NCBI GenBank assembly: GCA_037367405.1
Contig: JAZKJV010002334.1
Location: forward strand, 1-64,000
Direction: 5' to 3'
DNA from: Ottelia alismoides
Lineage: Eukaryota; Streptophyta; Magnoliopsida; Alismatales; Hydrocharitaceae
Length of the DNA stretch: 64,000 nt
In this document: positions 1 through 10,800 of the stretch, one piece after another
Layout: each line of letters opens with the position of its first letter
Numbering within the stretch: position 1 is the stretch's first letter
Notes under the pieces: model-generated
Told to the model about the DNA's origin: nothing
Databases searched by the model: none
What the model saw: the letters and a program-made list of their open reading frames with translations, nothing else
Position numbers and translations under genes: made by a program

Positions 1-58
1 TGGAATACCCCAGTCATCACAGAGTCTCTATATGCTTTAAGCTATTCTGGTGTAGCAG

Positions 59-502
59 TCAAGGTATGTACCCATGCAGCCTCTCGAACATACCCTCAAA
101 GACGTAGAGGGTGTGAAGTGGACGACCATTCTGTTTTGATGTGAAAATATCATGCTGGAGCTGGAGGATCTTGGACTCATTCTTTGCCTGAGAGTAAGTC
201 ACGGCAAGAATGTCCCACATAGCCTTTGCAGTTGGCTGGCTTAGTATATCATTGGCTATCTCAGTGGAAACAGTACCAGATAGCCATACTCGAGCATACG
301 CATCATCTGCCTCCCATGAGGCGTGTATCCCAGTCTTGTCACTTCGTTCCTCTGTAGTGAGGATGTGCTTCTTGCCATTGCACTGCATAAAACTCATGAA
401 CTGCATGGCCCACAGTTCATAATTGGTTCCATCCATCTTAGCAATGGGGGCAGAACCTTTGAAGGCACCCGAGGATGGAACGTCTACCTTGTTGTCAGAC
501 AT
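59..502 (-). pseudogene. Copia-type gag fragment (UBN2/gag-polypeptide family), frameshifted
   Basis: This 147-residue reading frame is the N-terminal part of a Copia gag polyprotein, which in intact elements forms the cytoplasmic virus-like particle around the element RNA. The start at 502 is the first ATG after the leader. Around residue 25 it has the family signature in which a Leu/Met-x-Gly-x-Asn-Tyr stretch is followed by Trp (MDGTNYELW), then the helical region with a conserved MWDIL-like stretch near residue 95. The frame stops at a TGA at bases 59-61. The related gag at 60313-61175 continues past this point with one extra C, so a single-base loss explains the stop. No zinc knuckle is reached inside the window. 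Identification as Copia gag is firm; the lineage within Copia is not. Confidence 0.8.
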
Positions 503-834
503 GATGACAACAATTTTCTATAGACTGGGACTACAAAAGGCTTAGACAAGAATGTCTACTTGGACATAAATGAAAGTGGTTGTGGATGTAGACTTATTCC
601 ACAACCCCTTCCATGCCTGGAGGTTCTTCCTTTCTATAGAGGAGGTACTGTTTCCCGCAGGACCCACGCACAGAAGAGGTACTGTTCAACGCAGGCCCCG
701 CGCACAGAAGATTCACAAGCGAGGACCCGCAGACTCATGCACGCGTGATCGGGCGAGTCCCTCCTGCTCCCTTGCTGTTCACGCGTGGAACCTCTGGCAC
801 GCGCGCTAGGGGCTCCTGCGCAGGAGGTCTTTGA

Positions 835-990
835 CAGGAAGATCGCCCGCAAGGGGCTCGCGCGCCAGGAAGGGCTTCGACAGGAGGGCTTCGACAGCAG
901 AATCGCCCGCAAGGGGCTCGCGCGCCAGGAGGGCTCCGACCGCAGGAGGGTTAGAGCGCTAGGGATTCGCCCGCAGGAGGGCTAGCGCGC
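835..990. repeat. GC-rich 60-bp repeat in the Copia leader
   Basis: A block built around CGCCCGCAAGGGGCTCGCGC occurs at about 846 and again at about 906, a period of 60 bases. It is followed by decayed partial copies (CGCAGGAGGG) up to 990. It lies in the untranslated leader between the primer site and gag. Open frames across it are by-products of the GC content. Confidence 0.7.
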
Positions 991-1197
991 ACGCGCGTGC
1001 CCTGGGAGGGCGGGAAAGACCTCACACACGAGCGGGGCCTGTAGAGGCGGCGCCCTTGGAGGGCTGGAGAGCCTCACGCGCAAGCGAGACTTGCAGAGGC
1101 GGCGCCTCCTCGCGCTTGCACGGGCGAGACTCCTCAATCGAGGGGGGCTTTTGGTGGGGACACGGAACTAGGGCACATGCTCCGATCTAGGACCGTC

Positions 1198-1209
1198 GCT
1201 CTGATACCA
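1198..1209 (-). other. Copia primer binding site (initiator Met tRNA)
   Basis: The minus-strand sequence TGGTATCAGAGC lies directly next to the LTR end. This is the standard Copia minus-strand primer site, complementary to the 3' end of initiator methionine tRNA. Confidence 0.85.
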
Positions 1210-1343
1210 TGTTGATGGAGAATCAAGAGTTGTTTATTATGAAACCCTAGAGCTCTCTTATATAGGAGAAAAGCTGTATGGGTAAATTACAACTAAAGGA
1301 CTGGATAACATGAATATTGTAATACAACCACAATATCCTAACA
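1210..1343 (-). repeat. Copia 5' LTR, 134 bp
   Basis: On the minus strand the sequence begins TGTTAGGATATTG and ends CATCAACA, so it has TG...CA ends and abuts the primer site. It contains a TATATAAGAGAG promoter-like box (plus-strand 1235-1266 region). The short length matches compact Copia LTRs. Confidence 0.75.
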
Positions 1344-1820
1344 TGTTTAAACGGTCGAAATCATGACGTTGATAAAACTGCTTTGAACTATATGATGTGT
1401 TGATCGTGCTTTGTTATCAAGGTCCATATTAATCATTTTTAACCATTTTAATAAACACTAATTTACTAGCATCGAACACAAAGAATGTTGACAGGGACAT
1501 AGTTATGAATGCGGTTCTGAATTGCTGCTTCAAAATTGTAAGTGGCACTCAGCAAGTTCTGCTCAGTTTCCTGACACAGAATTAAGGATAGCAAACTGCA
1601 GAACTTTAATCAATACGGGTTCGATGAAGGATCTAATCACTGAACCATTTTTTGTAGAAGTCTTTCTTTAAGGCAATTTTAATTGCCCTCTAAACCCTGT
1701 GCTTTATATTTACACTGATCCTTGGAAAAGTTCACTGTTTTGCACCATTTACATCTGTTGTCAAAGTTGTTGGTCAATATATAAAATTTAGGGTTTTTAT
1801 CCGTTGTGCCTCTCCGAGAT
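1344..1820. other. Intergenic, nothing recognised
   Basis: AT-rich DNA without long open frames, splice-like structure or repeats that I can name. Confidence 0.5.
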
Positions 1821-2012
1821 ATTGCAATTGCAGCTATACCCCTATAAGTAGGGTCGGCTACATGAATTCTTGCCCAAATTCATGTTAAAAGATTCGACTA
1901 TTTTTTACGTTGGCTGTCAACTACCTAAAGCAACTCCTACAAGGAGGGATTTGAACACCGCTCTTTTGGGTGGTAAGCACACTGCACTATCATCGGATCA
2001 TTTACGTGAGTA
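1821..2012 (-). mobile_element. Probable tRNA-derived SINE (Au-like), decayed
   Basis: On the minus strand a polymerase III A-box-like TAGTGCAGTGTG (near 1998) is followed about 30 bases later by a B-box-like GTGTTCAAATCCC. Farther along is ATGTAGCCGACCCTACTTA, which resembles the conserved GTAGCCGACCCC segment in the body of plant Au-type SINEs. The plus-strand open frame at 1870-2061 is a chance reading of this. Ends are approximate, and no target duplication was found. Confidence 0.45.
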
Positions 2013-2592
2013 CAAATTTGGTTATGTACGTTATCCAAAAAAAATATGTTATAGTAAATAAGCCATCTCTTGAAAAACCTAACTTTGTTTTATATATTAT
2101 TTATATAACAAAAATTATATTTGTATCCCAGTAAAGTATTGCAATTACATTTATGCCAATTGCTGTATTCGTAAATATATGGCAAACCCTATTAGACTTC
2201 TGCGTCTCCATCTTAATCCCTATCATAAAACCTCATTGGTCAAATATTTTATATTAGATGATATAAGAAAGGGACTACATTTGCGCACATGTAAAACATT
2301 ACAACATTTGTTTCCATTCTTTGAAAAAAAAATTTGTATCCCTACTTTTTTCATATTAACGCTGCGACTGCATATAAAATCTGTATTTACATTCTCACCC
2401 AATTCCACGAAATCTACTCAAAATATCTGTTTGTATATTATTATAAAAAACCAAAACATAATATAAACATCTGTAACAACCTTTACTTTCTATTTAAGGG
2501 TACCATTAGAATCGATGACCTCCTTCAAAGGGAGTGTCTTAGAATTAAAGAGACGAGGCGGGAGAGAGAAAGAGATGGTAGATAAAAAAATT
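2013..2592. other. AT-rich intergenic DNA
   Basis: Low-complexity A/T-rich sequence. Short open frames at 2179-2466 and 2334-2585 have no recognisable domains, and their composition looks non-coding. Confidence 0.5.
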
Positions 2593-3150
2593 GGGGGTAT
2601 CTATTGAGCTCAAGCTCGATGAGCTCAACTTGAGCTTAGCTCGTGAGTCTGTCTCGAAAACTTAATGAGCCTGAGCTCAAGTTGGATTTGTGGCTCGTTT
2701 GGATTCCCGAGTTGAGCTCGAATATGATCGTACGAAACTCAATAACTCGATAAGAGCACGAACTGGAAGCAAATTTTAATCCCAAATCGGTTGAGTAGAG
2801 AAGTGATGGAAGGCAGAGTAGCTATAAACACAAACCCGCTCATTCCTCTTTGGTACCTTTCCAGCCCTTTTGGCTAATATCTAATATATGGGCCATTGCC
2901 CTACATGATATTAAATTATTTTTTAAGAGAAGGGCCTACCAATAAGCTTGTTTCATACTTACCACGACTCGACTTGTTTAACTCGGCTCGTTAAGATGCT
3001 CATGAGTTAGCTCAAACTCGATAAATTCAAGTTCGAGCCAGCATTACATGGCTCGAACCTTATCGAGCCTGAGCTCAAGCACATGTTTTCTTATCGAGTT
3101 TGAGTTCGAATCGGGGTTGACTCAATTCGTTGAGCTTGGTTGATACACCT
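2593..3150. mobile_element. Foldback/MITE-like element rich in GAGCTC
   Basis: About 558 bases. The left end GGGGTATCTATTGAGCTCAA pairs imperfectly with the reverse complement of the right end, GGTGTATCAACCAAGCTCAA. Both arms are packed with diverged GAGCTCAAGCTCGA-type motifs (TCGAG/GAGCTC) for 100-200 bases inward, separated by a unique AT-rich middle (about 2780-2950). No transposase frame is present. Flanks are A/T runs, so the target duplication cannot be set. A non-autonomous DNA transposon is the best reading. Confidence 0.6.
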
Positions 3151-3271
3151 AAAAAATATATTAAGGCGGTGGAATTGTAGTTAAAAAATTTATAAATAAT
3201 ATAGGTAGATAAAAACACACTACCAAATTCACGTGTCACTTGCTTGATGTGGCTAAACTAGGGCTTACAAA

Positions 3272-4629
3272 TAGGATTGTGCATGGGGTGGGTATCCAAC
3301 TCGTTTAAGGGTGCCCCGCCCCGATCCATTATTACCAGATCATAGATTCACCCGATCCGTTCCAATGGGTATTCGAATCTATCGGATATCCGGAATATTT
3401 CGATAGATCATGGATATCCATGGGTACCCATGGAATCTATTCCTACATGGTTTGACTTTAACTCATTCTACATCATCTGTTTGACAAAACCTTCATCGTT
3501 GATGACAAAGTTCCCCATCAGACTGTGGTCGAGATCAAGAAAGAGAGGTGAAATTATTTCCTCCCAAATTTGACGACCGCACCATCGAATCTACACTTCA
3601 ATCGAGGTCAATCAACCTCGATTCATTAAATTCATCTCAAGGTGTTATATTTGATTTTTTATTTTATTTTCATTCCAATTTTAAGATTAATTTTAATTAT
3701 TTGTATATGATAAAGATTTTCTCGGTTTCAATTATTTGCCAATGCATTTGAATTTCTAATATTGATTTGAATGGTTTGTCGATTTCAATGATTTGTTATT
3801 CCAAAGATTTGTTGGTTTCAATTATTTGCATAATCAAAACATTTGTCATTTTTCAAAGTTTTGTCGATTTCAATGATTTGCCGATCGATTCATTTATATT
3901 TTTTGTATTGATTTTAAAGATTTGTCGACTTCAATGATCCCAACAATTTACCGAATTCAATAATTTACATATTTCAAAATTTGTTGATTTCAATGATTTG
4001 CCGATTTTATTCGGATTTTTAGGAATGATTTCAATACTTAGTCGATTCCAATGTTTTGCTATTGCAAATATTTGGCAAGGAGTTTCTAGTTTCAATAATT
4101 TGCGGTAGGATTGATTTTAATGATATGTTGATTTCATTTGAATTTTCTGGATTGATTTTAATGATTTATCAATTTCATTCGGGTTGTTACGATAAGTTGC
4201 AATGATTTGATTATTTCAATCTTTTACATTCTTCTGATGCAAGAGGGAAGTATCCATCTTGAGATTACAAAGATTTACCGATTTCAATGATTTGCCGATC
4301 GAATCAATCTCTCGTCTTACATGGATTTCATTTTGATTTGAATTGAACTCAATCACCGGCAATTTTGATCAAGTCGTGACAACCATCTTTCGGGTAGGAT
4401 GGAAAATAGGATAGATTGGACTCATATGCATCGTCCGGTTTGGAGGGACAATGAAATGGGTTGACCCATGGATATCCATGGATCAAAGGGTCGGAGATCC
4501 GTATGTCTCGGATCAAGATGGGTCAGGTACCCGATCCGAAATGATTTGTATGGTAACCATGGATTTAGGATCGATCCATACGGATCGAATTGGATATCCA
4601 TCTAACCCATGATCCTTGCACAACCCCTA
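3272..4629. mobile_element. Non-autonomous hAT-type DNA transposon
   Basis: The 8-bp direct repeat CTTACAAA at 3264-3271 and 4630-4637 flanks a 1358-base element. The left end reads TAGGATTGTGCATGG and the right end, in reverse complement, TAGGGGTTGTGCAAGG. An 8-bp duplication and TAGGG-type terminal inverted repeats are hallmarks of hAT elements. Subterminal regions on both sides carry many GGATATCCAT, GGGTACCC and GATCCGAT motifs, as expected for transposase-binding subterminal repeats. The middle holds a degenerate array (see 3750-4330). No transposase coding frame exists, so it depends on an autonomous relative. Confidence 0.8.
3750..4330. repeat. Degenerate interspersed repeat inside the hAT element
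   Basis: The phrase GATTTCAATGATTTG, with small changes and often followed by CCGAT, recurs at about 3781, 3867, 3926, 3987 and 4278. Shorter versions lie between. The repeats fill the core of the non-autonomous hAT element and code for nothing visible. Confidence 0.65.
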
Positions 4630-4911
4630 CTTACAAATACTCATTAATGAAGCTGAGATGGCTTAATTTGTGTTAGAACAAGCACACATCTCTCGCAAGG
4701 TATTTATCTTTTACTTAGACTCTGTGAAGAACGCTTCTAGGTCGAGAATAAAGATAAGAAGTGAGCATCTTCTTTTAGTATGTGTCAAGATGTATGAAGT
4801 GAGTTGTAGGTCTAAATGTGGGTTATGATTCCTCTTGTAGGTAAAGATCCAACCCTAAACAAGCAAAGAGATCAGATAAACACTCTTAATTTCAATTGTC
4901 ACGAGTGTCGC

Positions 4912-5106
4912 GAGCAGATCCTTTGCAGTAATACAGAGGTCTGTTCTAAAACACTCGACTAACCGAGTCGCTCGATCTTGATCGAGCGGTTCAAACGAAA
5001 TGAGTGTTTTGTGGGCTTTTCATGCGAACCGCTCGATCAAGATCGAGCGACTGAAGCTTGGTCTCGATTTACAGCAGTCCTCTGCAGTACTGCATCGGAT
5101 CTGCTC
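4912..5106. mobile_element. Nested hairpin (foldback MITE-like) element
   Basis: A 195-base inverted-repeat structure. The outer arms start GAGCAGATCC (4912) and end GGATCTGCTC (5106) and extend about 28 bases with few mismatches. An AAAACACTC/GAGTGTTTT pair lies inside, and then an exact 25-base pair of arms at 4968-4992 and 5026-5050. Each 25-base arm is itself almost palindromic around TCGATC. No target duplication is clear. The transcript of either strand would fold into a long hairpin. Confidence 0.7.
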
Positions 5107-6430
5107 CTAATTGGTAAACATATGTAACTTAGTTATAGGTAAAAAATATTAATGGATATTGCGGATGACATCCACTTGACTCAAAAGAATATTGGTACAA
5201 AACGAATGTACAAACGTCAAAAGAATACTGGAGTTAATTCTTTCAAGGATTAAAAAGGTGTGTCAGTGTAATTACAGTATGCCGATACTTTTCGTTAACT
5301 TGAAGTTCTTTCAAAAAAAGGTGATGGGTAGATTCTAAGATAAGATTCCCCACATGTTTTAGCAGTAAAGTTTGCTGATACAGTTTGGTTGCTTGCTAAT
5401 GTGTAATATGAAATTAATTAAATATTCTTATTTAGAATCCAATATATTAAGTGGCATATATCAAAATCAGTTAGGCTCTGTTAAATTTTTGGGTTTAGAA
5501 ATGGATGCCTACTATGATTCATTATCTTGGACCCTTTTTAACAAAATGTTCAAGTGGTAGTAAACCTAGGATTATTTTTTATTTTGATAATTACTCACTT
5601 AGATTTTTTTCTATGAGGTATAGATGGGGCTTCGATCGCTTGGAGGTTGATTCGGGTTCGTTGCAGGAGGCAATTGGGTGGAATTGTAGACGATACGGGA
5701 GAAGGCTACAAGGTATGGGGATTTCTGTTGGAGGACGAAGATAAGGAGCTGGTGGTTTGGTTGTTGGGGATCTGGGTTTTGATGATTATCAGGTTGGAAC
5801 AGAGGTTAGAATTGGGTTTGGTTTAGGTAGAGAGAGATGGTGATGAAGGTGCTTACGGTGTCGCTTGTGATCGGAGATGGTTCCTGGTGGAGGATAATCG
5901 TGGAGGAGGCGATGTGGTAGGGTTGTCAACAGCATGGTCGTTGTTTGATTGGTGCGAGTGTGATAAATCTTAAATAAATCATATTGAAATCCATTTATTA
6001 TTCTCTAAACTTGAACAGATCAGTAAGAATCACAATTAATTCATTGTTATTAACTTTTATTAATTCTATGTATAATTAACATTAACACTAAAACACTAAC
6101 CCCAATTTTGTATTTAATTACTGATATGTTCATGTGTTTCCTTATTTATTAAAAATCTCTCAAAATTAGATTAAATATTGTATATATTTATCTTGGCTTT
6201 AAAAAAGGAATTAAATATACAAAAAATTACAAAACCCTTAAAATAAGTTTTTAAATACTTAAAAATGCTTGCAAAAATTCTCTCCATGTACAAATGACCT
6301 CTTTTGACTTTTTCTTCAACGTGAAACTTATACATCTCATCAAGATCTACAACTTTTATGTTTTAACTTTTTGTTTATTCAACTCCCTTCTATTTATTTT
6401 TAATTTTTCTTTGATTTTTCTATTTTTTTG
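5107..6430. other. Intergenic, nothing recognised
   Basis: AT-rich with a G-rich island at about 5620-5960. Short open frames (5372-5560, 5505-5744) lack domains. The stretch at 6180-6430 has TTAAAAATAC-type low-complexity text like that in the large LTRs of this window, so part may be an old LTR remnant. Confidence 0.45.
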
Positions 6431-7430
6431 AATAATCTGTTGCGATCACGTGGAGCTCTCTGGAGCCGCTACGTGGCCCGCTCCCCTTCGACCACCTAGT
6501 CGCCTCCACGATCATTTAATAATCCTCCGCCCACCTCCATCTTGCCTATCTACTGCCACTCTTTTCTCAGCCGTCTGATGAGATCATTGGATCTCGTCAG
6601 AGCTGCCCTTCCCCTCCTCTTACTTAGCCATCATATTCGCCTCCTATTCGATGCCTCTACTTCCTCCACGTCATCCGCTCCACCTTAGCCGTAGGATGAG
6701 TCCCCAGAAGCCCGCCTCCACCATCGCTTTCTGTGCATCTCCTTACACTCGATCAGATCCACTGATCTAATCTGCACCCTTCGCCCACGCTCTTATCCTA
6801 GTCGTTCGATCTCACGATCCAACGACCATCACCTCGTCGTCTTCCTCCCACCAGCTGTTACATTTGCCGAGTCTGCTCTGCCCTTCCACCTCCTTGTGAT
6901 AGAGGAAGGTCGGAGCGAGGACCATAATGACATCTCTGGTTAGGTGTTGACCCCCGACCTTCACGACCGCGTTACGGTTGGCCCGCCCACCATTGAGCTC
7001 ATTGGTGTAGCTGACCAGATCGAGCGACGACCCGAGCATCTTCAGGTGCTCAACCCAAACTCCGCCCCTTCTTCCTCCTTGAATCCTCCAGGTATGAGTT
7101 TGCAAAGTATACAACACATCTTCACACGATACATCACAAGAAAAATGTGTCTCTGCTGCTAATAGAAGGCATTGCTCGAGGACGGGTTTGCAACTTTCCA
7201 GGTCACCTAAACATATCTCTGCTATGCCTGTAGAGTCGTTGTGATACCATGTCACTAAAATGTATCTCTGTCGTGCCCGAAGAAGAGTCACAATAGACGA
7301 AGTCCAACGCGGAGTATTAGTCGGGCCGTAAAAGAAGAAGTATATATCCTGACGAAGAAGTCGACACACCGATGAAGACGGATGATCTGTAGAAATCTGG
7401 AGTGTTGCTTGTTGGACATGTGAGCCCACG
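6431..7430. other. GC-rich block, possible old LTR core; unassigned 205-codon frame on minus strand
   Basis: Composition changes sharply to GC-rich, with recurring phrases such as CCGTCTGATGAGATC and CGATCCAACGACC. These resemble the GC-rich cores of the large LTRs at 8.7-9.95 and 14.9-16.2 kb. An open frame on the minus strand (7429 to 6812, 205 codons) covers much of it. I recognise no domain, the hydrophobic pattern is irregular, and the opposite strand is also fairly open, so chance openness is likely. I place no gene here with confidence. Confidence 0.35.
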
Positions 7431-7834
7431 GTGAGCCATTATGCAATAAATGTTATTACGAATATCATTCCCTGATCTGAAATGAAGAATAAATAATTTG
7501 CATAATAGGTCCCTCTGTACAATTAGGGTTATGTACCATGGCTATCTTAATGATCATACAGGTTGTTGATTCAATTGTTGAATCATAGAGGCTGGTGCTT
7601 GGATGAATATCTAAAGAGTTAGATTGATGACTCATCAAGAACCGTGAAATGATTGTTAAGATGTGATCTCCAGCCTGAGTAGGAGATGGCAATCCTTTCT
7701 CACATAGGCTGATATCTGACCGACCTCTTGATGTAGGTCCTCTGCATAGGAATAAAGATTCGGAGGTGTCAGATTAGTTAGGTCAAAGAGTTGACTTAAC
7801 GAGATCGAGATAACCTAAGTCCTATGTTGAATGC
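7431..7834. other. Intergenic, interrupted by the solo LTR insertion
   Basis: No gene or named repeat. Its right edge is the pre-insertion flank of the solo LTR, and the same locus resumes at 11409. Confidence 0.5.
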
Positions 7835-10800
7835 TGATGAATACTCATTCATCACTCTTTATTCTTATATTTTAGCTACAAAACCTTTGCAAATGCATGT
7901 ATATGTTTGTAAATACAAATAATTACCAAAAGCATGCATGGTGTAAAAAGTAATAATTAGCATGTTTTTGTGCAAAAATAAAAGAATAAAGATTAAAAAG
8001 AAAAAGAGGGAAATATTTGGAATAAATATTGAGCAACATAATCCCAAGGGAGGGCTCAGCATGGGGCTGACCGCATAAAAGCCAAAGTAGAGAGAGATAG
8101 GGGCTCATGTGTGTAAATATCCCTGTAAATACAATAAATATATATTTTCCTCTAAAAATAGAATAAAAGTGGCTTTTACATATTTGTAAATATAAAATCA
8201 AAAATAAAAAATAAAAAAATTAATTAAAAAGAAAATAAAAATATTCCTTGTACATATTCACCATGTACATACAACCACCTCTATATTTATTTAGCCTTAT
8301 AAATAAATAAATTAAAATCCCTAAAAATTTGTATGTATTTTATCTTTTATGTTGTAAATAAATAAAATAAAAACCACAAAAACAAAAACCAAAATAAAAA
8401 GAACAAAATTTAAAACCAAAAATAACATTGTACATATACCATGTATATAGATGTATATATCTATTTATTTCACCTTTGTATATAAATAATAAAAATAAAA
8501 TAAAAATACTTTTTTATTCATAATTTTATGCTATAAATAAATAAAATATAAAATAGGAATAAAAATGCACAAAAATAACTAATTAAAAATCAAAAATTAA
8601 AAATCAATGTTGTATATATACCTATACAGTGTACTATATTGTAAATACCCTATTTTTATTTCAAAAATTTAATTAAAAATCACAAAAAACACTCCGGTCA
8701 ACTGCCCCCTGCGGACCTCTTTCTCGCGGGTTTGGATTTTTTGCCCGACTTCTCTCTCTTCTCCCCTCCAGACCCGATCACCTCACACCCAAACCCAGGG
8801 TCCAACTCGTTCTTGCCAGATCCGACACACTCGCCGGCATGCCTGCCTCGGGGTCCGCGCTCTGAGCTGCCCTACTCGATCGATTTTAGCCGGACCCCTG
8901 GCTGTATAAATTCCGAGCTCCGCCTCCATTTCCTGGATCTTTGGCTCCCCATCCTCCATCCCAGGACCTCCATTGCCATCCTCGAGGTGACAACTCGTCG
9001 TTGGCCGTGTGGCAGAGAGGAGAGGGTGCCCGGACCTCCGATCCGGCGTCTTCGCGCCGCCGTGCTCCGCCTGAAGGTAGATCGCGAGCCTCGAGCCTCG
9101 ATGACCCGCGAGGCGACGACCCAGAGATCCCTGATCTCAAGCCCAGTCGACCCATCCGCTCAGGTAGCCGTAGTTTTCTTTCCTTGTCTTTAATTTTGAT
9201 TTTCGCCCAAATCAGGTCGTCACCGACGACCTTTGATTCCGACCACCCTAGTCTTCGTCCCGACCATCGGAATCACCCATCACGATCGCCTTCCCCTCGC
9301 GCATCTTCTCCGCCATCCATTCAACCCAGCTCGCACAGGAGCTGAGGTTTTGAGCTCCTCCGCTCTCGCATCGCCGGAGCTCGACCATCTCGCCGCACCG
9401 ATCACCTCCGCCACCGCTATCGGGGTCGAGGCACTTTGCCCTCGACCCAGAAGTCTTCTGGTGCCATTTTGCAGGTACGACGAGGACTGTCTGAGGTCCT
9501 CCAACTCGAGCCCTGGAGCTTCTCCTCCGCCGGAGTCGACCGAGCTCTCCGGAGCTCCATTGTTCCATCGGAGGTGTCCTACAGATGCGGGAGGCCAAGG
9601 CGAAGCTCCTCCGATATTCAGCAGCCCGCGAGGAGGTCGGGAGCGCACGCAGCGAGCTGACGAAGGTCGCCGGCCATCAGTTCTTCCTCAACCTCCAGAT
9701 ACCGTTGGATCGTCCTCCAGCTCCAGATTCAATCCGAGCCATCCATTCCAGGAGCGCCAGCACCGCACGATCGTGAGGAGGGTCGATCCAGACCGTTCGA
9801 TCCGGACGAAGAAGCACCACCTTTCCCGACCGTCGGATCACGTACGTGGCAGCTTCACTGCCGTCGGATCGCGCCAAGGGTTTCAGTAGCGAGGCATCCC
9901 CTATTTTGGACCGTTGGATATCCACGTGGCGCACGCTCAGCCCTTGGATCGTTAATAAGGGGTAATTGCCCTTAGGTACCTCTGTTTTTAATTTTTATTA
10001 TATAGTCCTATAAATATAGAGTAAAGTTGTTTTATTTTTGGATAAATTGCACCTTGGACCCTGATAGTTATTTTATTTGCATTTATACCCCTGTGCATTG
10101 TGGACAAGTGCGTCGACACGTGAGTTTTGTGGATATTTGCATAGAGGCCCTGATAGTTTCTATATTTGCACTTATGCCCCTGTGCGTGTTTTTTAGAACA
10201 TATGTTGAAATTTGAGGGCATTTTACACTTAAGCCCTCAGACCTTTAGTACGTGTTACTAATTGGTCCAGTGACTTAAAGTATTTGCATATAGGTCCCTG
10301 TGTGCCAAGGACACGCGCCTCGCGTGTGACTTCTTGGAGAAATTGCACCAGGACCCCTTGGACCCCAATTTTTGTTACTATTAGGCCCCTCGAAGATATT
10401 TTTATTGCAATCAGGTCCTTGTACACTGTGGGCTTTTGATCGTTTTAAATAAAATATCAAATTAACTCCAAATTTTGTTAAAATTGGAAACATGGCTCCT
10501 GCCACAGTGTAAAATTTTCACTAAATTGTTGGGAAATTTTTGAGCCCTTTTTCTATTTTTAAAAATTCAAAAACATGCCATTTTCTTACTTTCCAGTTTT
10601 AAAAATCACAAAAAAATATTAAAACGTCTTCAAAAATTCTAAAAAATAGATTTTATTGTTTTTGAGTTGTTTGATTTTCTGACCAATTTTGGTCATTTTT
10701 GGATTTATAAAAACCATAAAAGTTGAAAAACCCTTAAAATCTTATAAAAATTCTAAAAAAACTTTAAAATCCCAAAAATAATAATTTCTTCTCTGTAATT

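Larger units (their letters stand above)
1..1343 (-). mobile_element. Copia retrotransposon, 5' end only, cut by window start
   Basis: Read on the minus strand, the order is LTR (1343 to 1210), primer binding site (1209 to 1198), a GC-rich leader of about 700 bases, then a gag start codon at 502. The layout and the gag sequence fit a Ty1/Copia element with a short LTR. The pol region would lie beyond base 1, outside the window. The gag frame is already broken near base 60, so this copy is probably dead. A related copy lies at 60313-61830 in the same orientation. Confidence 0.8.

Noticed and set aside
7240..7260. GTGATACCATGT as a minus-strand Copia primer site
   Set aside because: Only the first eight bases fit, and no LTR ends with TG...CA or a promoter box are found beside it.
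9233..9889. 218-codon plus-strand frame in the solo LTR
   Set aside because: Ser/Arg/Pro-rich, overlaps other open frames on both strands, no domain, and not preserved in the related LTRs. GC-driven openness.
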